Assembly: GCF_023503965.1 (NCBI RefSeq)
Contig: NZ_CP097298.1
Coordinates: forward strand, 2,621,001-2,685,000
Reading direction: 5' to 3'
DNA: 64,000 nucleotides
Source: Brevundimonas albigilva
Lineage (GTDB): Bacteria > Pseudomonadota > Alphaproteobacteria > Caulobacterales > Caulobacteraceae
The notes under the pieces were generated by a model, which saw nothing but the letters and a program-made list of their open reading frames with translations, did not search any database and had not been told where the DNA came from. Both the position numbers and the translations under genes were made by a program. Positions 49,398 through 59,045 of this stretch are shown here, in pieces. Numbering within the stretch: position 1 is the stretch's first letter; each line of letters starts with the position of its first letter.

Positions 49398-50369
49398 TCA
49401 GGCCGTCAGCAGGCGGGGCAGTTTGAAGGTGACGGTCTCGCGCGCGCCGGCGTCCTCGGTGACGACGGCGTCGAAACGGGCGGCGATGGCGTCGACCAGG
49501 GCGGCGATCAGGGGTTCGGGCGCCGAGGCCCCGGCGGTGACGCCCACGGCGTCCACCCCCTCGAACCAGGCCCAGTCGACCTGGGAAGCGTCGTCGACCA
49601 GCCGGGCGTCGCGGGCGCCGGCGCGCATCGCCACCTCGACCAGCCGGGCCGAGTTGGACGAGTTCTTGGAGCCGACCACCAGCACCAGGTCGCAGCCCTG
49701 GCCCAGGGTCTTGACCGCCTCCTGCCGGTTGGTGGTGGCGTAGCAGATGTCTTCCTTGTGCGGATCGGGCAGTTCGGGAAAACGCCGCTTCAGCACCTTC
49801 AGTATGCCGGCGGTGTCGTCGACCGACAGGGTGGTCTGGGTGGCGTAGGCCAGGGGCTGGTCGCCGGGACGTTCGAACCGTTCGGCGTCCGCCTCGGTCT
49901 CGACCAGGCTGATGGCGCCGTCGGGCAGCTGGCCCATGGTGCCGATCACCTCCGGGTGGCCGGCGTGACCGATCAGGATGATGTGGCGGCCCGCGGCGTG
50001 GTGACGCTCGGCCTCGACATGGACCTTGGACACCAAGGGGCAGGTGGCGTCCAGAAACAGCATCTCGCGCGAGCGGGCCGTGGCCGGCACAGACTTGGGC
50101 ACGCCGTGGGCCGAGAAGACGACCGGCCGGTCGTCGGGGCATTCGTCCAGTTCCTTGACGAAGACCGCGCCCATGGCCTTCAGCCGCTCGACCACATGGC
50201 GGTTGTGGACGATCTCGTGGCGCACATAGACCGGGGCGCCGTATTTCTCGATGGCGCGCTCGACGATCTGGATGGCCCGGTCCACCCCGGCGCAGAAGCC
50301 GCGCGGCGTCGCCAGGCGCACGGCGATCCGGCGACGTTCGGGGGGCGGGGGCGGCGCATGGACGTTCAT
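49398..50369 (-). CDS. ispH: 4-hydroxy-3-methylbut-2-enyl diphosphate reductase
   Basis: A 323-residue Fe-S enzyme for the last step of the MEP pathway. Three cluster Cys are in [38 protein letters not shown] and [29 protein letters not shown] and [14 protein letters not shown] and [13 protein letters not shown] are also typical. It pairs functionally with dxs and ispA elsewhere in the window. Confidence 0.96.
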   Translation of the reverse strand: MNVHAPPPPPERRRIAVRLATPRGFCAGVDRAIQIVERAIEKYGAPVYVRHEIVHNRHVVERLKAMGAVFVKELDECPDDRPVVFSAHGVPKSVPATARSREMLFLDATCPLVSKVHVEAERHHAAGRHIILIGHAGHPEVIGTMGQLPDGAISLVETEADAERFERPGDQPLAYATQTTLSVDDTAGILKVLKRRFPELPDPHKEDICYATTNRQEAVKTLGQGCDLVLVVGSKNSSNSARLVEVAMRAGARDARLVDDASQVDWAWFEGVDAVGVTAGASAPEPLIAALVDAIAARFDAVVTEDAGARETVTFKLPRLLTA

Positions 50370-50525
50370 GGCGCCAACCTAGTCGTTCCGATGCGGACCC
50401 GCCACGGCGGCGGGCCGCGCAAGGGCGGGGATTCTCACATCATCGAGAGCGACGCTTCGCCGCGCCGCGCCTGTGGGTGAAGAAAATCGAATGCAGACAA
50501 AGCCTTAAGTCGTGTGTCGCGCGCC

Positions 50526-50552
50526 TTGACCTATCGGCCGCTCACGATTAGT
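50526..50552 (+). promoter_or_regulatory. Candidate promoter of the atp F0 operon
   Basis: A TTGACC hexamer at 50526 and a TAGTTT-like -10 about 17 bases later lie 70-95 bases before atpI. This is the best -35/-10 pair in the roughly 250-base gap between ispH and atpI. It is a pattern match only. Confidence 0.4.
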
Positions 50553-50619
50553 TTCCGCGCCGAATTCAGACCCGCCCGGACGCACTGTTCGGGCGCTGAG
50601 CGCACAGGCCCTGTCCCCT

Positions 50620-50982
50620 ATGACGGAATCGCGTGAAGAGGCGATCAAACGCCTCCAGCAGCAAAGCGCATCCGACCTGGAGGCGCGGACCACGGCGGAG
50701 AAATCCGCCGAACTGACCGGCCAGAAGGTGGCCGGGCAGGCCTACAAGATCATCGCCGAGCTGCTCGGCGGCGTCTTCGTGGGACTGGCGTTCGGTTTCG
50801 TCGCGGATTGGGTCCTGGGGACTCGTCCGTGGGGTTTGATCGGCGGCGTCCTTCTGGGCTTCGCCTTGTCGATTTACATGGCGCGCCGCACGGCCAACCG
50901 GCTGATGGCGCAGGCGAAGGCGCAAGGGACCACGGCTCCGTCCGAACCCTATGTCGAAGCCGGCGAAGACGAGGAACGATAA
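50620..50982 (+). CDS. atpI: ATP synthase assembly protein AtpI
   Basis: A 120-residue protein of the AtpI/AtpZ type that assists c-ring assembly and Mg transport. The N-terminus is charged and helical. Two membrane helices (IIAELLGGVFVGLAFGFVAD and WGLIGGVLLGFALSIYMARR) and an acidic tail follow. It is first in atpI-atpB-atpE-atpF'-atpF, the alphaproteobacterial F0 operon that is separate from the F1 genes. Confidence 0.93.
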   Translation: MTESREEAIKRLQQQSASDLEARTTAEKSAELTGQKVAGQAYKIIAELLGGVFVGLAFGFVADWVLGTRPWGLIGGVLLGFALSIYMARRTANRLMAQAKAQGTTAPSEPYVEAGEDEER

Positions 50983-50988
50983 GGCTCT

Positions 50989-51774
50989 ATGGCCGATCCG
51001 ATTCATCAGTTTCAGATCCAGAAGGTCATCGACCTTCCCGACGTGACCTTGCCGGTGCTGGGCACGGTGGACCTGGCGATCACCAATTCGCACATCGCCA
51101 TGACGGCGGCCTTCGTGGCGATCGTCGGCTTCCTGGCCGCCGTGACGTCGAACGCCCAGGTCGTGCCGGGCCGCCTGCAGGCCGCCGGCGAGGGCGTGTT
51201 CGGCCTGATCGACAATCTGGCGGACTCCATCATCGGCCACGACGGCCGCAAGTATTTCCCGTTCGTGTTCACGATCTTCCTGCTGATCCTGGGCATGAAC
51301 CTGCTGGGCCTGTTCCTGACCTTCACGGCGACGTCTCAGCTGGCGATCACCGCCACCTTCGCGCTGATCACCTTCGGCCTGGTGCTGGTCGTGGGCTTCG
51401 CCAAGAACGGCCTGGGCTTCTTCAAGCTGTTCTGGCCGATGGGCGCGCCGCTGCTGCTGCGCCCGGTGGTGGGCCTGATCGAGTTCGTTTCCTTCCTGCT
51501 GCGGCCGATCACCCTGGCGCTTCGTCTGTTCGGCAACATGCTGGGCGGCCACGTGGCGCTGAAGATCTTCGCCGGCTTCGTCGTGTCGCTGGGCCTTCTG
51601 GGCCTGGGCGGCGGCGTGGGCCTGCTGGCCTTCCCGGTGGCGGCCCTGTCGCTGGGCATGGTCGTCGCCCTGACCGCGCTGGAGTTCCTGGTGGCCTTCC
51701 TCCAGGCCTTCGTCTTCGCCGTTCTGACCTGCATCTACCTGAACGATGTGGTCAACCTGGACCACGCCCACTAA
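50989..51774 (+). CDS. atpB: ATP synthase F0 subunit a
   Basis: A 261-residue integral membrane protein that forms the proton half-channels. Five to six membrane helices are visible, and the essential Arg lies in LALRLFGNMLGGHVALKIF. The last helix FLQAFVFAVLTCIYLNDVV is standard. It starts six bases after atpI. Confidence 0.97.
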   Translation: MADPIHQFQIQKVIDLPDVTLPVLGTVDLAITNSHIAMTAAFVAIVGFLAAVTSNAQVVPGRLQAAGEGVFGLIDNLADSIIGHDGRKYFPFVFTIFLLILGMNLLGLFLTFTATSQLAITATFALITFGLVLVVGFAKNGLGFFKLFWPMGAPLLLRPVVGLIEFVSFLLRPITLALRLFGNMLGGHVALKIFAGFVVSLGLLGLGGGVGLLAFPVAALSLGMVVALTALEFLVAFLQAFVFAVLTCIYLNDVVNLDHAH

Positions 51775-51830
51775 GGGCCGGTTCAGCCTCTTCACCCCAA
51801 CCACCAACGACTTAATCTAGGAATACAATC

Positions 51831-52055
51831 ATGGACGCTGAAGCCGCGAAGTACATCGGCGCTGGTCTCGCCACCCTGGGCATGATCGGTTCGGCCCTGG
51901 GCGTGGGCAACATCTTCGGCCAGTTCCTGGCCGGCGCCCTGCGCAACCCGTCGGCCGCCGCCGGCCAGGTCGGCAACCTGTTCGTGGGCGCCGCCCTCGC
52001 CGAAGCCCTGGGCATCCTGGCCTTCGTGCTCGGCATCCTGATGATCTTCGGCTGA
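51831..52055 (+). CDS. atpE: ATP synthase F0 subunit c
   Basis: A 74-residue hairpin that forms the proton-driven ring. Helix 1 has the [20 protein letters not shown] segment leading into the polar loop RNPSA, and helix 2 has the proton-carrying Glu at about residue 58 in [12 protein letters not shown]. It is intact and of normal size. Confidence 0.97.
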   Translation: MDAEAAKYIGAGLATLGMIGSALGVGNIFGQFLAGALRNPSAAAGQVGNLFVGAALAEALGILAFVLGILMIFG

Positions 52056-52068
52056 TATCAGCCGATAC

Positions 52069-52093
52069 GGCGCGCGGGGTTCGCCCGCGCGCC
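52069..52093 (+). other. GC-rich hairpin between atpE and atpF'
   Basis: A perfect 10-bp stem, GGCGCGCGGG pairing with CCCGCGCGCC around a GTTCG loop, follows the atpE stop codon by 13 bases. There is no T-run, so it is not a standard terminator. A strong stem placed just after the c-subunit gene could protect atpE message from 3' decay and help raise c-subunit output relative to b and b'. Confidence 0.55.
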
Positions 52094-52121
52094 GCTCATC
52101 TGATCCTGCAGTAGACGGTTC

Positions 52122-52694
52122 ATGGCCAGCACCCACACCATCGACGCGGTCCCGCCTTCGGTCGAACGGGACCTGCACGCCGAGACGGCGACGCCCGGCG
52201 ATCACGGCTCGGGCGGCCTGCCGCAATCCCAGTTCGAGCACTGGGCCGGACAGATCGGCTATCTGCTGATCCTGTTCGCCGTCCTGTATCTGCTGGTGTC
52301 CAAGGTCTTCGCGCCGCGCCTGCGCAAGGTGATGGACGAACGGGCCGACACCATTTCCACCGCCGTCGCCACGGCGCGTCAGGTCCAGGCCGAGGCCGCC
52401 GACCAGGCCGCCCAGGCCCAGGCCGAGGTGGTCAAGGCCCGCGCCGACGCGCGCGCCACCGCCGCCGCCGCCAAGGCGCGCGTCACCGAAGAGGCCAATG
52501 CGCGTCAGGCTGCGGAAGAGGCGGTCGTCAACGCGCGCATCGCCGAGGCCGAGGCCGCCATCGGCAAGACCCGCGACGCCGCCATGTCCAACGTCTCCAC
52601 CATCGCTTCCGACGCCGCCGCCGCCATGGTGGAGCGGCTGACGGGCAAGGGCGCGACGGCCGCCGAACTGGCCGCCGTCAAGGGAGCCGCCTGA
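52122..52694 (+). CDS. atpG: ATP synthase F0 subunit b'
   Basis: A 190-residue stator subunit. A polar N-terminal stretch of about 40 residues leads to one membrane helix (IGYLLILFAVLYLLVSKVF), followed by a long Ala/Glu/Arg-rich right-handed coiled coil. The presence of separate b and b' is typical of alphaproteobacteria and cyanobacteria. The gene is sometimes called atpF' or atpX. It shares one base with atpF. Confidence 0.93.
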   Translation: MASTHTIDAVPPSVERDLHAETATPGDHGSGGLPQSQFEHWAGQIGYLLILFAVLYLLVSKVFAPRLRKVMDERADTISTAVATARQVQAEAADQAAQAQAEVVKARADARATAAAAKARVTEEANARQAAEEAVVNARIAEAEAAIGKTRDAAMSNVSTIASDAAAAMVERLTGKGATAAELAAVKGAA

Positions 52695-53209
52695 TGAACC
52701 TGATCTTCGAACACGGCATCTGGGACCTGTCGAACGCAGAGATCTGGGTCGGCGTCGGCCTGTTGATCTTCTTCGGCATACTGATCGCGGCGGGCGTGCC
52801 GAAGATGGCCGCCGCCCAGTTGGACGCCAAGGGCGCCAAGATCCAGGCGGACCTGGACGAGGCCGCGCGTCTGCGCGCCGAGGCCGAGGCCATGCTGGCG
52901 CAGATCCGCAAGGAGAAGGCCGAGGCCGAGGCCCAGGCCGCGGACCTGCTGGCCGCCGCCGAGGCGGATGCGCGGCGTCTGGAGGCCGAGACCAAGGCCA
53001 AGCTGGAAGAGACGCTGGCGCGTCGCCAGAAGCTGGCCGAGAACCGGATCGCCCAGGCGGAGGCCCAGGCCTCGGCCGAGGTCAAGGCCGCCGCCGCCGA
53101 CCTTGCCGCCAAGGCCGCGGAGGACATCTTGGCGGCCCGGCTGGCCGGCCAGGCCAAGGACCCGCTGCTGGATGCGGCCATCGCCCAGATCGGCGACCGG
53201 CTGAACTGA
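52694..53209 (+). CDS. atpF: ATP synthase F0 subunit b
   Basis: A 171-residue stator subunit with one N-terminal membrane helix (WVGVGLLIFFGILIAAGVPK) and a long charged coiled coil (RLRAEAEAMLAQIRKEKAEA onward). It heterodimerises with b' and connects the a subunit to F1. Last gene of the F0 operon, followed by a terminator. Confidence 0.95.
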   Translation: MNLIFEHGIWDLSNAEIWVGVGLLIFFGILIAAGVPKMAAAQLDAKGAKIQADLDEAARLRAEAEAMLAQIRKEKAEAEAQAADLLAAAEADARRLEAETKAKLEETLARRQKLAENRIAQAEAQASAEVKAAAADLAAKAAEDILAARLAGQAKDPLLDAAIAQIGDRLN

Positions 53210-53229
53210 TCGACTGGTCCCGAACGACC

Positions 53230-53263
53230 AAAGGCCCCCGACGGAAACGCCGGGGGCCTTTTT
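53230..53263 (+). terminator. Rho-independent terminator of the F0 operon
   Basis: A 10-bp perfect stem AAGGCCCCCG/CGGGGGCCTT with a 10-base loop is followed by a T-run. It begins 20 bases after the atpF stop codon. Confidence 0.93.
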
Positions 53264-53281
53264 CATGCGCGGTGCGCGACG

Positions 53282-53749
53282 TCAGTGGGCGGGCGCGCCG
53301 CCGATGATCGTGGCCCCGCGCTTCTCGCGCGCGACCAAGCGGGCATAGACATTGCCCAGCACGATGCCGAACACCGCATGGGTGATCAGCAGCCAGGCCA
53401 CGGTGCCGAAGCCCGCGCCGCTGGAGAAGGTGCGATAGTCGCCCAGCATGAAGACGCCGAGCATCATCACCACCCAGGCGCCGACCGCGAAGACGATGCC
53501 CTTGGTCTCGGGCGTGTCGGTGGGCAGGCGGGGGCACAGATAGCCGAACAGCGGCCCCAGGATGAAGACGCCGCTGATCAGATGGATTCCCCATCCGACG
53601 GCCATGTTGCCCGGCATGCCGATGATGCTGGCGATGACCCCCTGGAAGGGATCGAACCAGTTGAGGAACATGTTCGGGATTTCGAGCAGCGACGCCGCGA
53701 TCGTGGCGAAGACGCCGGCGACGAGGCCCTTTTGTACGCGTGACATCAT
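53282..53749 (-). CDS. Four-helix membrane protein (DUF6789-like)
   Basis: About 155 residues. The N-terminal RVQKGLVAGVFATIAASLLE, then GMPGNMAVGWGIHLISGVFI, VFAVGAWVVMMLGVFMLGDY and WLLITHAVFGIVLGNVYARL suggest four membrane helices with conserved His residues, as in the uncharacterised DUF6789-type family. ATG 53749 is preferred over the TTG at 53767 and the ATG at 53746. Function unknown. Confidence 0.75.
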   Translation of the reverse strand: MMSRVQKGLVAGVFATIAASLLEIPNMFLNWFDPFQGVIASIIGMPGNMAVGWGIHLISGVFILGPLFGYLCPRLPTDTPETKGIVFAVGAWVVMMLGVFMLGDYRTFSSGAGFGTVAWLLITHAVFGIVLGNVYARLVAREKRGATIIGGAPAH

Positions 53750-53877
53750 GACCTGAGCGCCTCCCAACGCTTGTTACGGTTCTCTGATAACGCGAAGGGG
53801 AGGATACGCCGGTCGGGGGTCGCGCGGGTTCAACTTCCCGTGGTTAGCGGGCGCAGCATGACGCGCGTCGATTTCGC

Positions 53878-54288
53878 CTAGGCGCGGCGAAAAAGCCTTC
53901 TGAAAGAACGGCGAATTCGCTTACGCACGCGCACAAGACGGCGGCGACGACGCAACATCATCTTTTCCGCGCGCAGGGCCTGCTGCCAGAAGACGGGCGC
54001 GATCTCGGGCTTTCGACGCATGAGTCGGCGGAACGGATAGACCCACTTCGGCCGGGCGTACTGGGCGCGGATGGATTGACGCTTGGCCCAGAAGGAACTG
54101 CGCAGGATCAGCATCAGACCGACCGCGATCACCGGGACGCCGCCGGGGCCCGGCAGCGGCGCGATCAGGATGCCCAACATCACGACCAGCAGGCCGCCGG
54201 CCATCAGCGCCCAGCGCCGGGCGGTCCGCAGCAGGCGGCTGCGGGATCGGACGGGCGAGGGCAGGGCGAGGGAGGAAGCGTAGGTCAC
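53878..54288 (-). CDS. PGPGW-type small membrane protein
   Basis: About 136 residues from a GTG at 54288 (another GTG at 54390 is possible). One hydrophobic hairpin (WALMAGGLLVVMLGILIAPL then GPGGVPVIAVGLMLILRSSF) carries the PLPGPGG motif of PGPGW-type transmembrane proteins. The C-terminus is very Arg-rich (RLVRVRKRIRRSFRRLFRRA), so it may contact lipids or nucleic acid. Start uncertain because neither candidate has a clear ribosome site. Confidence 0.7.
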   Translation of the reverse strand: MTYASSLALPSPVRSRSRLLRTARRWALMAGGLLVVMLGILIAPLPGPGGVPVIAVGLMLILRSSFWAKRQSIRAQYARPKWVYPFRRLMRRKPEIAPVFWQQALRAEKMMLRRRRRLVRVRKRIRRSFRRLFRRA

Positions 54289-54500
54289 GAGATACGGCAG
54301 GTGGGGAGGAGGGCGTCTTCTGACAACGGCCGCCGCGGCCGCCCGATCCCTTGTCGGGAAAGGAAACGACGGCCGTGGCGACCGCGCCACAGCGGATCAA
54401 CGCGCGGAGTCGATGGCCGATGCGTGGCGGACAGGTGAAGCTTTGGTCATGGTCGAAAAGAACCGCCGCCCTGTGACCCGGCCGCAACGCGGACGAGGGC

Positions 54501-55416
54501 TCAGCCGTAGCGAACGCCGGTGAGACGCTCCGACTCGGACCAGAGACGGCGCGCCACCTCTGGATCGCGGGCGGCCGGGTCGACGCGCGCGGGGCCGGGC
54601 GGGCCGCGCCATTCGCCAAGCGCCTGCGGGCCGTAATAGCCGCCCGGCGTCGCATCCGGCAGGCAGGGTGGCGGCCATCAGGCTGGGCAGGGCGCCGGCC
54701 GCCGCCGAATGGGTGAGCAGCGGCAGGAACAGCCGAGCGCCGAACCCGGTCAGGCCGCCGGGGCCGTTCGACATCAGGTCGGTGTTGGCGACGCCGGGGT
54801 GGGCGGCGACGCTGGTCAGGCCCCAGCCGTGGGCGTCGCTGCGCCGCTGAAGCTCGACGGCGAACATCAGCATGGCCAGCTTGGACTGCTGATAGACCGG
54901 CCACGGGCGGTAGCCGTGCGCATGGTTCAGGTCGTCGAGACGGATGCGGCCGCCGTGGTGGGCCATGCTCGACAGCTGAACCACCCGCGCGCGGCCCGCC
55001 GTCAGCAACGGCAGCAGACGCCCCGTCAGGGCGAAATGAGACAGGTAGTTGACGCCGAACTGCCGCTCGAAACCGTCGGCCGTCGTCTCGCGCCGGGGCA
55101 GGGCCATAACGCCGGCGTTGTTGACCAGAATGTCGATCGGCCGGCCATCGGCCAGCAGGCGATCGCCGAAGGCGGCGATCGACGCCAAGTCCGCCAGGTC
55201 CGCCAGGCCGAAACGCACCTCGGCGTGGGGATGACGGTCGCGGATCATCCGTTCGGCCCTGTCCCCCTTCAGCGGATTTCGCCCCGCCAGCACCACCTCG
55301 GCGCCCGCGCCTGCCAGCGCCAGGGCCGTCTCCAGGCCCAATCCACCGGTCGCGCCGGTGACGATGGCCAGGCGGCCCCTCTGGTCGGGAATATCGTCTG
55401 TGGTCCAGGTCGCCAT
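54501..55416 (-). CDS. SDR family oxidoreductase, frameshifted
   Basis: About 305 residues of the retinol dehydrogenase-like SDR group. The cofactor motif TGATGGLG, NNAGVMALPRRETTADGFER, YQQSKLAMLMFAVEL with catalytic Tyr/Lys, and HPGVANTDL are present. One extra base near 54662 precedes the natural C-terminus, which reads DATPGGYYGPQALGEWRGPP and ends LTGVRYG. It is divergent from a TetR regulator that shares a palindrome in the gap and is the likely controller. Confidence 0.87.
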
Positions 55417-55461
55417 CGGTCTATCCTGTCGTTTCGAGAGTCGCCACGGAGGGCGCCGGAC

Positions 55462-55492
55462 TTGCATATCTGCATCCGGTGCAAATATGCAA
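55462..55492. promoter_or_regulatory. TetR-type operator between SDR and TetR genes
   Basis: The 13-base arms TTGCATATCTGCA and TGCAAATATGCAA are inverted copies with one mismatch and a 5-base spacer. The right arm covers the tetR start codon at 55487, and the left is about 45 bases from the SDR start. Bound repressor would block both genes. Confidence 0.65.
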
Positions 55493-56089
55493 GAAGTGCA
55501 AAACGAAAAACATGCCGACGCCGGCCTGCGCCAGCGCAAGCGCGCGGCGACCCATGCGCGCATCCAGGCCGAGGCGATGCGGCTGTTCCTGGCCAATGGG
55601 TTCGAGCCGACGACGCTCGACGAGGTGGCGGCGGCCGCGGGCGTTTCGCGGCGCACGTTGCTGAACTACTTCGGCTCCAAGGAGGAGATCGTCTTCTCCA
55701 CCAAGGCGGACTTTCCCCGATGGGTGGCCGATGCGGTGGCCGCGCGTCCCGCGGACGAGCCTATGCTGGACATGGTGGAGAACGCCCTGTTCGACCTGGC
55801 CGACCGGCATCGGTCGCAGGAGGCGCGGGCGGTGGCGGCGCTGATCGCCGCCACGCCGTCCCTCCGCGCCGGCGACCAGGCCAAGTACGAGGCGGTGGAA
55901 CGCCTGCTGGCGCTTACGCTGGCGGCGCGCAAGGGCCTGCCGGATGACGATGTCGCCTGTCGCGTCGTCGCGGGCGCGACCGTCAGCATCATCAAGCAGT
56001 CCATGGACGCTTGGCTGGCCAACCCCGACCTTCCGCCCGAAACGTTCGGGCGGAAGGCCTTCGCGGCCCTGAGACGGGTCGCCGGATAG
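55487..56089 (+). CDS. TetR family transcriptional regulator
   Basis: A 200-residue repressor. The helix-turn-helix AMRLFLANGFEPTTLDEVAA and AAAGVSRRTLLNYFGSKEEI is at residues 25-65, and the variable ligand domain follows. It is divergent from the SDR gene across a palindrome that includes its own start codon, so it probably represses itself and that gene. The ligand is probably the SDR substrate or a related compound. Confidence 0.92.
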   Translation: MQEVQNEKHADAGLRQRKRAATHARIQAEAMRLFLANGFEPTTLDEVAAAAGVSRRTLLNYFGSKEEIVFSTKADFPRWVADAVAARPADEPMLDMVENALFDLADRHRSQEARAVAALIAATPSLRAGDQAKYEAVERLLALTLAARKGLPDDDVACRVVAGATVSIIKQSMDAWLANPDLPPETFGRKAFAALRRVAG

Positions 56090-56091
56090 GG

Positions 56092-57665
56092 TCAGGCCGC
56101 CTGGTTGGAGCCTTCGGGCGCGGTCCAGCGGAGCACGGGCGAACGGGCGGCGCGGGTCTCGTCCAGACGCCGCAGGGGAGCGTGGAAAGGCGCGCCCTTG
56201 AAGCGGTCGACGTCGCCGGCCTTCGCCGCCTGGGCCAGCAGACGCATGGCCTCGATGAAGCGGTCCAGTTCGGCTTTCGACTCCGTCTCTGTCGGTTCGA
56301 TCAGCATGGCGCCGTGGACGACCAGCGGGAAATACATGGTCATCGGGTGGAAGCCCTCGTCGATCATCGCCTTGGCGAAGTCGAGCGTGGTGATGTCCGT
56401 GCCCTTCAGCCATTCGTCGTCGAACAGGGCCTCGTGCATGCAGGGGCCGTCGGGGAAGGCCGGGCTCATCAGGTCCTGAAGGCGGGCCTTGATGTAGTTG
56501 GCGTTCAGCACGGCGTCCTCGGCGACCTGGCGCAGGCCGTCCGAACCGTGGCTCATCATGTAGCTGAGGGCGCGGACGTACATGCCCATCTGGCCCTGGA
56601 AGGCGCACAGGCGGCCGAAGGCCTGGGCGGCGGCGCCCTCTTCCCGCTCGATCAGGGCGTGCCATTGTCGTCGTGAACGACCCAGGGGGCGGGCGCAAAC
56701 GGGGCCAGGGCCTCCGACAGCACCACCGGACCCGCGCCCGGACCGCCGCCGCCGTGAGGCGTCGAGAAGGTCTTGTGCAGGTTGATGTGCATGGCGTCGA
56801 CGCCCAGGTCGCCGGGGCGCACCCGGCCGACGATGGCGTTGAAGTTGGCGCCGTCGCAGTAGAAGTAGGCGCCCGCCTCGTGCGTCAGGCGGCTGATCTC
56901 CAGGATGTCGCGCTCGAACAGGCCGCAGGTGTTGGGGTTCGTCACCATGATGGCGGCCACGTCGTCGCCCAGCTTGGCGGCCAGGTCGGCGACGTCCACG
57001 CGGCCGTCGTCGGTCTGGGCCACCTCCACCACCGAATAGCCGACGAAGGCGGCGGTGGCGGGGTTGGTGCCGTGGGCGCTGGTGGGGACCAGGACCTTGC
57101 GGCGCTTCTCATGCTGGCCCGAGGCCTCGTGGGCGGCGCGGATGGCCATCAGGCCGCACAGCTCGCCATGCGCGCCGGCCTTGGGTGACAGGGCCACGGC
57201 GGGCATGCCGGTCAGGGTCTTCAGCCAGTGGGCCAGGGTGTCCATCAGCTCCAGCGCGCCCTGCACCGTCGACTGCGGCTGCAGCGGGTGAATGTCCGAA
57301 AAGCCGGGCAGGCGCGCCATCTTCTCGTTCAGGCGCGGGTTGTGCTTCATCGTGCACGAACCCAGCGGATAGATGGCCAGGTCGATGGCGTGGTTCTTCT
57401 GGCTGAGGCGCACATAGTGGCGCATGGCCTCGGGTTCGCTGAGGCCGGGCAGGCCGATCGGATCCTTGCGGACCAGGTCGCCCAGGTCCGAGGCGTCCGT
57501 CTTGGGTTCCGGCAGATCGACGCCGGTCTTGCCCCAGCCGTCGCCCTCGAAGATCAGCTTCTCGTCTTGCAGCAGGCCGCGCCCGCCGGTCAGGGTCGGA
57601 TGCTTGTAGTCGTGATCGACGGCGTTCGGGGCGGTCGGGCGGCCGACGGTGTTCATGGTGCTCAT
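56092..57665 (-). CDS. gcvPB: Glycine dehydrogenase (decarboxylating) subunit 2, frameshifted
   Basis: About 525 residues across one missing base near 56662. It is the PLP-bearing half of the split P protein that decarboxylates glycine and passes the aminomethyl group to GcvH. YPLGSCTMKHNPRLNEKMAR, FYCDGANFNAIVGR-like and the PLP Lys in AMHINLHKTFSTPHGGGGPG are present; after the break GRLCAFQGQMGMYVRALSYM and FDDEWLKGTDITTLDFAKAM follow. It is the last gene of the gcv operon. Confidence 0.95.
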
Positions 57666-57679
57666 GGTCTGTCTCCCGC

Positions 57680-59028
57680 TCAGGCCGCCAGCACCTTGGC
57701 GAGCGAAGCCGCCAGGAGCTTGATGTCGTGGTCCAGGGTTGTCTCGGTCGCGGCGACCAGCAGGACGTCGTCCATGCCGGCGTCGGGCGCCAGGCGGCTG
57801 TAGGGCACGCCCGCCAGGATGTGGTGGCCGGCCAGGGTGTCGACCACCTGGGCCGCGTTCCTGGGCAGGCGGATCGCGAACTCGTTGAAAAAGCGCGGGG
57901 TCAGCACCTCGACGCCGGGGATCGCCGCCAGGGCGTCGCGCGTCGCCACGGCCTTCTCGTGGTTCAACAGGGCCAGTTTCCGCAGCCCCGTCTCGCCCAG
58001 CAGGCTCATGTGGATGGTGAAGGCCAGGGTGCAGAGCCCTGAGTTGGTGCAGATGTTGGACGTGGCCTTGTCGCGGCGGATGTGCTGCTCGCGCGTCGAC
58101 AGGGTCAGGACGAAGCCGCGCTCGCCGTCGGCGTCCACGGTCTCGCCGGTCAGGCGGCCGGGCATCTCTGGCGGATCAGCTTCTCGCGGGTGGCGAACAG
58201 GCCGACGTAGGGGCCGCCGAAGTTGAGCGCATTGCCGATCGACTGGCCCTCGGCCGCGACGATGTCGGCCCCCATCTCGCCGGGCGACTTGAGCAGGCCC
58301 ATGGACACGGCCTCGGTCACCACGACGATCAGCAGGGCGCCGGCGGCGTGAGCGGCCTCGGCGATCCGGGTCACGTCGGTCGCCGTGCCGAAGACGTTAG
58401 GGGTCTGGACGACGACGCAGGCGGTGTCGGGACCGATCTGGTCGATGACGGCGGCCTCGGCGTCGACGGCCGGGGCCAGGACCTGGGTCTCGACGCCGAC
58501 GGCGTGGACCACGGTCTCGGTCGCCTTGACGTAGTGGGGGTGAACGCCGCCCGAGATCACCGCCTTGTTGCGGCGGGTCACGCGCGTCGCCATCAGCACG
58601 CCCTCGGCCATGGCGGTGGAGCCGTCGTAGAGGCTGGCGTTGGCGACCGGCATGCCGGTCAGGTTCGCGACCTGGGTCTGGAACTCGTAAAGGTACTGCA
58701 GCGTGCCCTGGGCGATTTCCGGCTGGTAGGGGGTGTAGCTGGTCAGGAACTCCGACCGCTGGATCACATGGTCCACGGTCGCCGGGACGTGGTGCTTGTA
58801 GGCCCCCGCGCCGCAAAAGAAGGGCACGGCGCCGGCCGTGGCGTTCTTGGCCGCCATGGCCGACAGGGCGCGCTCCACCTCCAGCTCGCCCGCCACGCGC
58901 GGCAGGTCCACGGGGCCGTCCAGCCGCGCCGCCTGGGGCACGTCGATGAACAGGTCGTCGATGGAGTCGGCGCCGATGGCGGCGAGCATCGCCGTGCGGT
59001 CGTCGGGCGTCAGGGGGAGGTAACGCAT
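57680..59028 (-). CDS. gcvPA: Glycine dehydrogenase (decarboxylating) subunit 1, frameshifted
   Basis: About 449 residues across one missing base near 58168. It is the partner of Gcv[62 protein letters not shown] and [17 protein letters not shown] precede the break; [20 protein letters not shown] and [20 protein letters not shown] follow. It starts about 230 bases after gcvH, across a long inverted repeat, and is 14 bases before gcvPB. Confidence 0.95.
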
Positions 59029-59045
59029 CTAATGTTCACATTCCG

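Noticed and set aside
53820..53855. GGGTTCAACTTCCCG, which resembles a tRNA T-arm
   Set aside because: No acceptor, D-arm or anticodon arm could be paired around it.
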